Assembly (NCBI GenBank): GCA_020310875.1 | Contig: CM035417.1 | Span: forward strand, 87,523,440-87,587,439 | Direction: 5' to 3' | From: Ceratopteris richardii | Taxonomy: Eukaryota > Streptophyta > Polypodiopsida > Polypodiales > Pteridaceae | DNA length: 64,000 bases | Shown: positions 58,018 through 64,000 of the stretch, piece by piece | Layout of the letters: each line of letters begins with the position of its first letter | Numbering within the stretch: position 1 is the first letter of the stretch | Position numbers and translations under genes: made by a program | The notes under the pieces: model-generated | Databases searched by the model: none | Told to the model about the DNA's origin: nothing | What the model saw: the letters and a program-made list of their open reading frames with translations, nothing else

Positions 58018-58593
58018 TTAGTAGATTAGCATGGATTTACAATTGGGGTCCGGGGGTTTGTTACAAGTCTTAGGCTGCCAAATGCAGCGGATAGGTTTTG
58101 CTCTTGGTTCCGTAGGGACTTTCGAGAGCTTTATGGGCGTGTCGGCTTGAAAATGAGGCTTTTTAGGGACCCATTTACAAGTGATTATGTTCGTGCTCAT
58201 GGGCCTTAGTGTGTTCTTGAGTGTTGAAAATGAGTAGATGCCGGCTGTGCGGGTGAATAGATCATGCTGTCTAGGGTGTGGTCTTGGTGTAGCTATTTGA
58301 GCCCGCCAACAAGCCTTAGGCACCCAAATTTGTCTTGATTGTGGGCTAGCCTTCATCGACTTCTTGGGCACCCAAATAGACTTCATGTTAACAGGTGAGC
58401 TTCTGAAAGACTCCTTATTAGTATTGTGTTGTTGGTTACTAATAAGAGGCTTTGACCGTGTGGTTGGCTTGAGTGCAACCGGGTGCTCGCCTTTTCGCAC
58501 CCACACTAGTTTCACTAGCTGAGACATTTTGCTGCGCAGGTACTTTTGATCTCCGACATAGGTAGTACTCTGCTTCTTCTGCCTTTGATCCAC
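58018..58593 (-). pseudogene. pol C-terminal tail of element B (shifted frame)
   Basis: The continuation of pol in another frame after a small indel near 58590. Basic tail with repeated Trp motifs: LVWVRKGE, SIWVPKKS, QIWVPKAC, CKWVPKKP and CIWQPKTC, 25-60 residues apart. Ends at 58018. Equivalent to the A tail (about 4310-4894) and the C tail (to 44192). Confidence 0.8.
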
Positions 58594-61500
58594 CTTTGGT
58601 TGCTGCCTCCCTCTGGCCTTTGGAAAAGAAGGGAGTTCCGTTGTGGTTCTGACTTCTTTTTGAGATCCTCATTCTTCTGCATCACATAGCCTTGGACAAG
58701 AACAGCATGGTCAGCTTCATGTGCACCCCTGGAGGGACCAGGAGTCTGTGCCTTTCCTAGTTCCTTGAGTGCTCCATTATTTAACTCAATTGTAATTCTA
58801 GTTTGATTCACCCATACCTGAAGAAGTCCACTTCTTAAGTTTAAGTTGACTGCTTGGTCATAAATCCAGTCTTGACCCAGGACGAGGGACTCAGTGAGGT
58901 CCTCATCTTGACATACTAGCACTTTAACTGTCATTGCCTCATCATGAATATAGAGGGGAAGTTCCACCTCGCCCATGGAAGGGGTTTCCACGCCTCCCAA
59001 TCCTATGAGATATGCTTCCACAGGATTGACAGTTAATTGCAACTCCTGACAGTAAGACCATTTAACAGCACTGGTGGCTGCACCTGAGTCAATCAAGGCT
59101 CTTACAGTCCTTGCACTCTTTCCTTGTCCTATATCTAAGGTTATGAAAGGACGTCGATCAGTTATCCTATGTGAGCTAACACCGGAAACTTCACACATAG
59201 CCACGTCATATCCTTGATCTGCATATGCATCTTGCCTAGGGTGCTCTCTACCTTGTCTTCTTAATTTCATTCTTCGTATGCGCTCTAGGGCTTCTGCTTG
59301 AGCTTCTTCTCGAATTCGCTTTTCTTCCTCTTTGCGCTTCTTAGCAGTGTTGAGTCGACTTAGCATTTCCTCTGTGAGAGGTTCCTGATACAACTTAACT
59401 CTGCATCCGCTAATATAGTTTGGGAGAACATCGCCTTCTAATGTGGCTAGTTGCACTGCTCCACTTGTTGAGATCCTATTGATAATCATAGGTTCGTAGC
59501 CTCTCTTTTCTAGCTTCCTTGCATGTTGTTTCAATGTGTAGACTAAAACTAGATCTCTTGCTTTCAAGCCCTTATCCTTCACATGGGCATCAAAGTATGC
59601 CTTCTGTCGTTTCTTTGCTGCATATATCCCTGCAGCTGCTCTCAACCTTGTTTCTCCTAATCGTTCAAGGTCAAAAAGTCTAGAGGAGAGTTCATGACCG
59701 GTCCATTCGTGCTCTTGTGCTACCTTCAATGTAGGTATCAAGAAGTCCAAGGGTAGCACCGCATTTTGGCCAAATACCATCTGAAAGGGGGTGGCTTGGA
59801 GTACCGTTTTGTAAGCGACTCGGTATGCCCAAACAGCATGGTGTAGCTGTTTGTCCCAATCAGAGCGTTTATTGTTTACTAATTTCGTCAGTACATTGCA
59901 TAAGATCTTGTTGGTACTCTCTGCCTGGCCATTAGCTTGGGGGTGATAGGGGGCAGACTTCTTATGTATTACCAAGAATTCTTGGAGTAGATTTTCAATC
60001 ACTTCGTTCAAGAAGTGAGTGCCTCTATCACTAACTAGCTCTATGGGTAGCCCATATCTAGTGAACACATTCTCAAACAAGAATTTAGCAGTTGTTTGAG
60101 CATCGTTCTTCGTTATGGCTTTTACCTCCACCCACTTAGTTAGATAGTCTGTTGCAACAATGATATATTCTGCATGGGAACCCTTAGCAGGGGGATTAAT
60201 AGGACCTATGAAGTCTATTCCCCACTTAGAGAATGCACGTCCACCCATCATAGGTTTCAGTGGCATCTCATCTTTACGTATAGGATACTGGGTTCGCTGA
60301 CAGACATCACACCGTTTCACATAGGTATGTGCGTCCATGTGAAGGGTAGGCCACCAGAAGCCCGCAAATAGTATTGCCTTGATCACCCGATCTGGTCCAA
60401 AATGTCCTCCTGCTACACCTTGGTGAGCAGTGTCCAAGATCTTGAGATACTCACTCTCATGGACACATAGTCTTAGGTAACCATCTTTACCACGCTTATA
60501 TAGATTATCACCAATGAGTGAGTAATCCTGGGCTTCTTGTTCTAAACTCCTTTTCCTAGCAAGCGTCATGTCTTGAGGGAATGTTTTCGTCCTCAGGAAG
60601 GATACTAGTGGTTCACTCCAGTCTGGCACTATGGACACTTGATAAAGAGTGGCATGTTCCACCGGTGGTTTAGTGCGACAGATTGGGCATTCCTTGCACA
60701 ACTTTTGGACATCTGCTTCCATGGTTGGCCAATGCACTCCGAGTCTCCTTAGTGTCTGTAGGGTTCGTTGTTTTGAATAGTGTTGCTCTAATGCACCTAC
60801 ATGTGCTAAATGCAACCATTTATTGTACTCGTCCTCTTCCACACAACAAGCCAAGATTCCTTGATTTGTGTGCTTGTACATGCTTCCTGCCATGATGTGG
60901 TACTTTTGGGCTTGCACAACCTCTCTATTCTGTGTGTTTACTACAGGGTGGTTAGGCCCGTATGTCAATACTGGCACCAATGGCTTAGCCCACTGCGGCA
61001 CCACTTCCAAATTAAACAAGTAAGCATCAGGAAGATCATCTGATACTCCTTGTGGGGCTTCTCCAGATGTGAGCCTAGAGAGATGATCTGCTCTCAAGTG
61101 AGTCCTACCTTTCCTTACCACGACCTCGAAATCATATTCCATTAATAAGAGGAACCATCTTACTAATCTTCCGGTATTGCATGGCTTGTTTACGAGATAT
61201 AACAATGCTTGGTGGTCAGTAAAAAATTTAAACTTATTTGCAAGCAAATAATGTCTAAACTTTTTAACCGCATACACCATGCCTAAGCCTTCTCTTTCTG
61301 TAGTGGTGTAATTTCGTTCAGCTGCATTCAATTGTCTACTAGCGTAGGCGATTGGAAGATCCATATTACCTTCACCAGTAGGTTGAGCAAGAACACACCC
61401 AATGGCATAATTGGATGCATCCACATGAACATGGAAAGGCTTGTTCCAATCTGGTGTGGTCAGGATTGGTGTTGAACATAATCTTAGTTTAAGCTCCTGG

Positions 61501-61739
61501 AAGGAATTCTCACATTCATCCGTCCACTCAAAGTTAGTCAGAAGTCCGTACATGGGCTTTGCAATGACGGCATACATGTGAATGAACCGGCGGTAGTAAC
61601 CACAATGCCCCATGAAAGCTTGTACTTCCTTGACATTCCTTGGCCTAGGTAGCTCTGCTATGGCTCTCACCTTCTCTTCATCAGTGGAGATGCCATTCTT
61701 TGACACTATGTGTCCTAGAATCTTGCCTTGCCTGACCAT
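58594..61739 (-). CDS. gypsy pol of element B: RNase H-integrase-second protease
   Basis: Follows the in-frame TGA at 61800-61802 and is open to 58515; the true frame probably shifts near 58590. Contains the end of RT, RNase H (HVDAS, LRADHLSR), an H2C2 module at about 60810-60670 and a second at 60430-60295. The integrase core has GIDFIGP (near 60215), SDRGTHF (near 60030) and NGQAEST (near 59935), followed by a GYEP variant of GPY/F. The second retropepsin-like domain has ALIDSGAATS (near 59090) and LVLGQDWIYD (near 58870). About 1,050 codons without a stop. Confidence 0.9.
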
Positions 61740-63998
61740 GAAAACACACTTTTCTGGGTTTAGGCAGACTTGATATTCTCTACATTTGTCAAAGATTTGT
61801 CAGAGTTCGGGAATATGGGTTTGTCGAATGTTGGAATGAGCACAAAGATCATCAACATAGACTTCCAAATTCTTCCTTAGGAACTCCTTAAATACATGGA
61901 ACATTAGTCTCTGGAAGGTAGCTGGAGCATTGGTAAGCCCAAACGGCATTACTCGAAAGGCAAATATCCCCCACTCTGTGGCAAAAGCTGTCTTATGCTG
62001 ATCTTCTGGAGCTATGGCTACTTGATTGTAGCCAAAGAATCCATCCAGGAAGCTGTACACTTCCTTGCCTGCTACTCTTTCTAAGAGATGTTCTGTGATG
62101 GGAAGCGGATAGTTATCTCGGATTGTGGCTGCATTGACCTTCTTCAGGTTAATGCATACACACAGCTTTCCATTTTTCTTGGGCACCACTACAATGGGAG
62201 ATACCCACTCAGTGTGCTCAATTTCATAGATAAATCCAGCTTCAACTAGTCTATCTATCTCCTCTTTGATCTTAGCAGCGTAATTATCGTTATATGTATA
62301 GGGCTTTTGCTTAGAGGGTTTGGCCACTGAAGTCATGGGGATGGTGTGTGAGCATATGTCTGGGTCAACACCCTTCAAATCCTTGTAACTCCAAGCGAAT
62401 ACATCTCTGTATTCTCTTAGCAAGGCTATTAACGCATGCTCTTCTTCCTCTGTTAGGTCATGGCCTATGTATGTACATCTCTCCTCTCCTTCTTCTAGGG
62501 CCACTACTATTTTCTTGGTGGTTTCTTTGTTATCATAGGCCTCTCCTGATTGCGCCTCCCGTTTAGGCATTCTTATCATAACTCTCCTGTCGTCTATCTC
62601 GTACTTCTTAAAATTTTCTGGGACCTCAAACAAGGATTCTTCCTCGTCTGGGGAGACTTCTCTCTTCTTTCGTTTCTTTCCTTCTTCCTTCGGGGTCACA
62701 TGTGTTGCTAATCTTACATCATTTGTAAGCTCTCCATGCCTTTGGGGTTGAAATTCTACTTCATGGAAGTATTCTTCATCTGATGCAAATGGTGGGTCCA
62801 TGATGATTGACTCTAGATCAGAGTCACTGGCATCCTCAAATGCATCAGGGCTAGGTTCACATTCTTCTAGAACTGCCTCTCCCATGATTGGCTCTATGGA
62901 GAAGACTGAAATGTCATAGCCATCCTCATCACAGTGGGGTGTCCATTGTTCCTCATTGATGGCTACATCCATTGTTGCTAGGATTTCTGCCCAGCCGTGG
63001 GGTTCAAATTCTTCGTCAGGAAAGACTACAGGTGCATAGGCTGGGTCTTGAATGGGTCTATGTGTTTCGTTTGCACCTATTTCTCTGGCCTTTTCTCTCT
63101 TCTCTTCCTCTACTGCTACTTTGCACATCCATAAGTGAGTGTCTTCATGCATCCATGAGGATCCTGATCCTATGGAATGCACCGATTCCGTATCATCTTT
63201 GGCTCTATGGATGGGGTTCCATTGGATAGGGGGGACATCTCTATGAGAGTAATCCTTGAGATTGAATTTGGTCGTAACACCTAAGTGCTGTAGGTATAAA
63301 GAATTGGTTCCCCAATCCTGTACCACTTGCAACTGTCGCATAAAAGGTCGTCCCAAGATCATCTCGTAGGCATGATTTTTGCTGAAGTCACATATGGCAA
63401 ATGTGTGCTCAAACTCGACACCACAGGTGGTGAGAGTTATTCCTTCTAGCAATCCTAAGGGTCTCTCAATATGACCATCGGCCATCTGCAATTTCATTCT
63501 CGTTGGCCTGAGTGCTGGCTTGCCCGAACGCTTCCATAGGGAAGTGGTGGCAATTGCAACTCCTGCGCCTGAGTCCAAAATTGCCTTGGTGGTATACTCT
63601 TGGTAGGTAATGGGAAGATAGGTGTTCCCTTCTTCACCTTCACACATATCTGCTATCTTATCCAAGGGTATCTCTGGCACTGTCCTATGTGATCCTACCT
63701 GGGAACGAGGTTTGGCTATCGCGGGCACTTGATTGGCTACATGTTCCCACACTTCTGGTCTAACCTTAAGCAACTCTTCCAACTTGAGATTGCACTGCAC
63801 TTTAGTGTTTTTCACTACCTCTGTGTTCCTAGGTAAAACTGAGTCCTCGTTTCGTACCATGACCGTGGGTGCTCTCATACAGGTGGACTTTGCTTCCCAT
63901 GGGCCCGTGAAGTGGGGTAATTCCTGTAAAGAATTAGAATCAAAGTCTAATCTTTCTTGAGATTGGGTGCTCTCCTGCTCCTCGTAAATGGATGGGAT
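61740..63998 (-). CDS. gypsy pol of element B: first protease and RT, open at right edge
   Basis: Frame open from the right edge; ATG 63878 is internal. First retropepsin-like domain: AILDSGAGVAIAT near 63570, then MILGRPF near 63370. A long acidic linker follows, then RT with EAGFIYEIEHTEWVSP, VVPKKNGKL, SFLDGFFGYNQ, FGLTNAPATFQRLM and YVDD (near 61850-61860). A single TGA at 61800-61802 interrupts the frame after THIPEL; the same frame continues to 58515, and A reads Gly there. So one base change separates this from an open pol. Gag lies outside the window. Confidence 0.9.
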
Positions 63999-64000
63999 GT

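Overview
This window is almost entirely transposable-element DNA from a large, repeat-rich nuclear genome, most probably a land plant. The evidence is chromoviral-grade Ty3/gypsy polyproteins, Ty1/copia elements primed by initiator tRNA-Met, a tRNA-Asp-type primer site, and two copies of an exon-like piece of plant callose synthase. I cannot fix the species; a seed-free plant (fern, lycophyte or moss) is only a guess. I see no intact host gene, no tRNA or rRNA gene, and no bacterial feature.

Layout. (1) 1-10359: the right-hand part of Ty3/gypsy element A on +: pol (open at the left edge), three further reading frames, a repeat-bearing 3' noncoding stretch and a 3' LTR. (2) 10360-19769: two Ty1/copia elements of one family on -. 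Copy 1 (12950-17928) sits inside copy 2 with a 5-bp target duplication, and element A itself appears to sit in the RNase H region of copy 2. (3) About 19.9-24.1 kb: a short unassigned coding remnant and an older, decayed copia element on +. (4) 26.1-37.5 kb: a tandem duplication of about 2.25 kb. Each unit carries a callose-synthase fragment (-), a copia RNase H remnant and LTR (+) and a microsatellite. The second unit is split by a 6.9-kb insertion with terminal inverted repeats (29447-36341). (5) 38457-49774: gypsy element C on +, with two LTRs, a tRNA-Asp-like primer site, a leader with an array of short palindromes, no gag or RT core, a decayed pol and an inverted 3-kb internal segment. 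(6) 49.8-52.6 kb: fragments of another gypsy gag-protease and of a possible transposase. (7) 52619-53052: a large (ACACAT)n tract touching the 3' LTR of gypsy element B, which runs on - past the right edge.

The most unusual system is the gypsy lineage shared by A, B and C. Its pol carries two H2C2 zinc modules, an integrase, and a second retropepsin-like domain C-terminal to the integrase (the first one is visible N-terminal to RT in B), then a tail with repeated Trp-Ile/Val-Pro-Lys motifs. Between pol and the 3' LTR, where env-like genes normally lie, is a second long coding region. In B its three ORFs lie in one frame and are separated only by two TAG codons, so it was probably one polyprotein of about 1,390 codons. 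It has a conserved N-terminal domain, a Pro/Ser/Thr-rich stretch, a long coiled coil and a conserved C-terminal domain. I see no signal peptide or clear membrane anchor in it, and its function is unknown.
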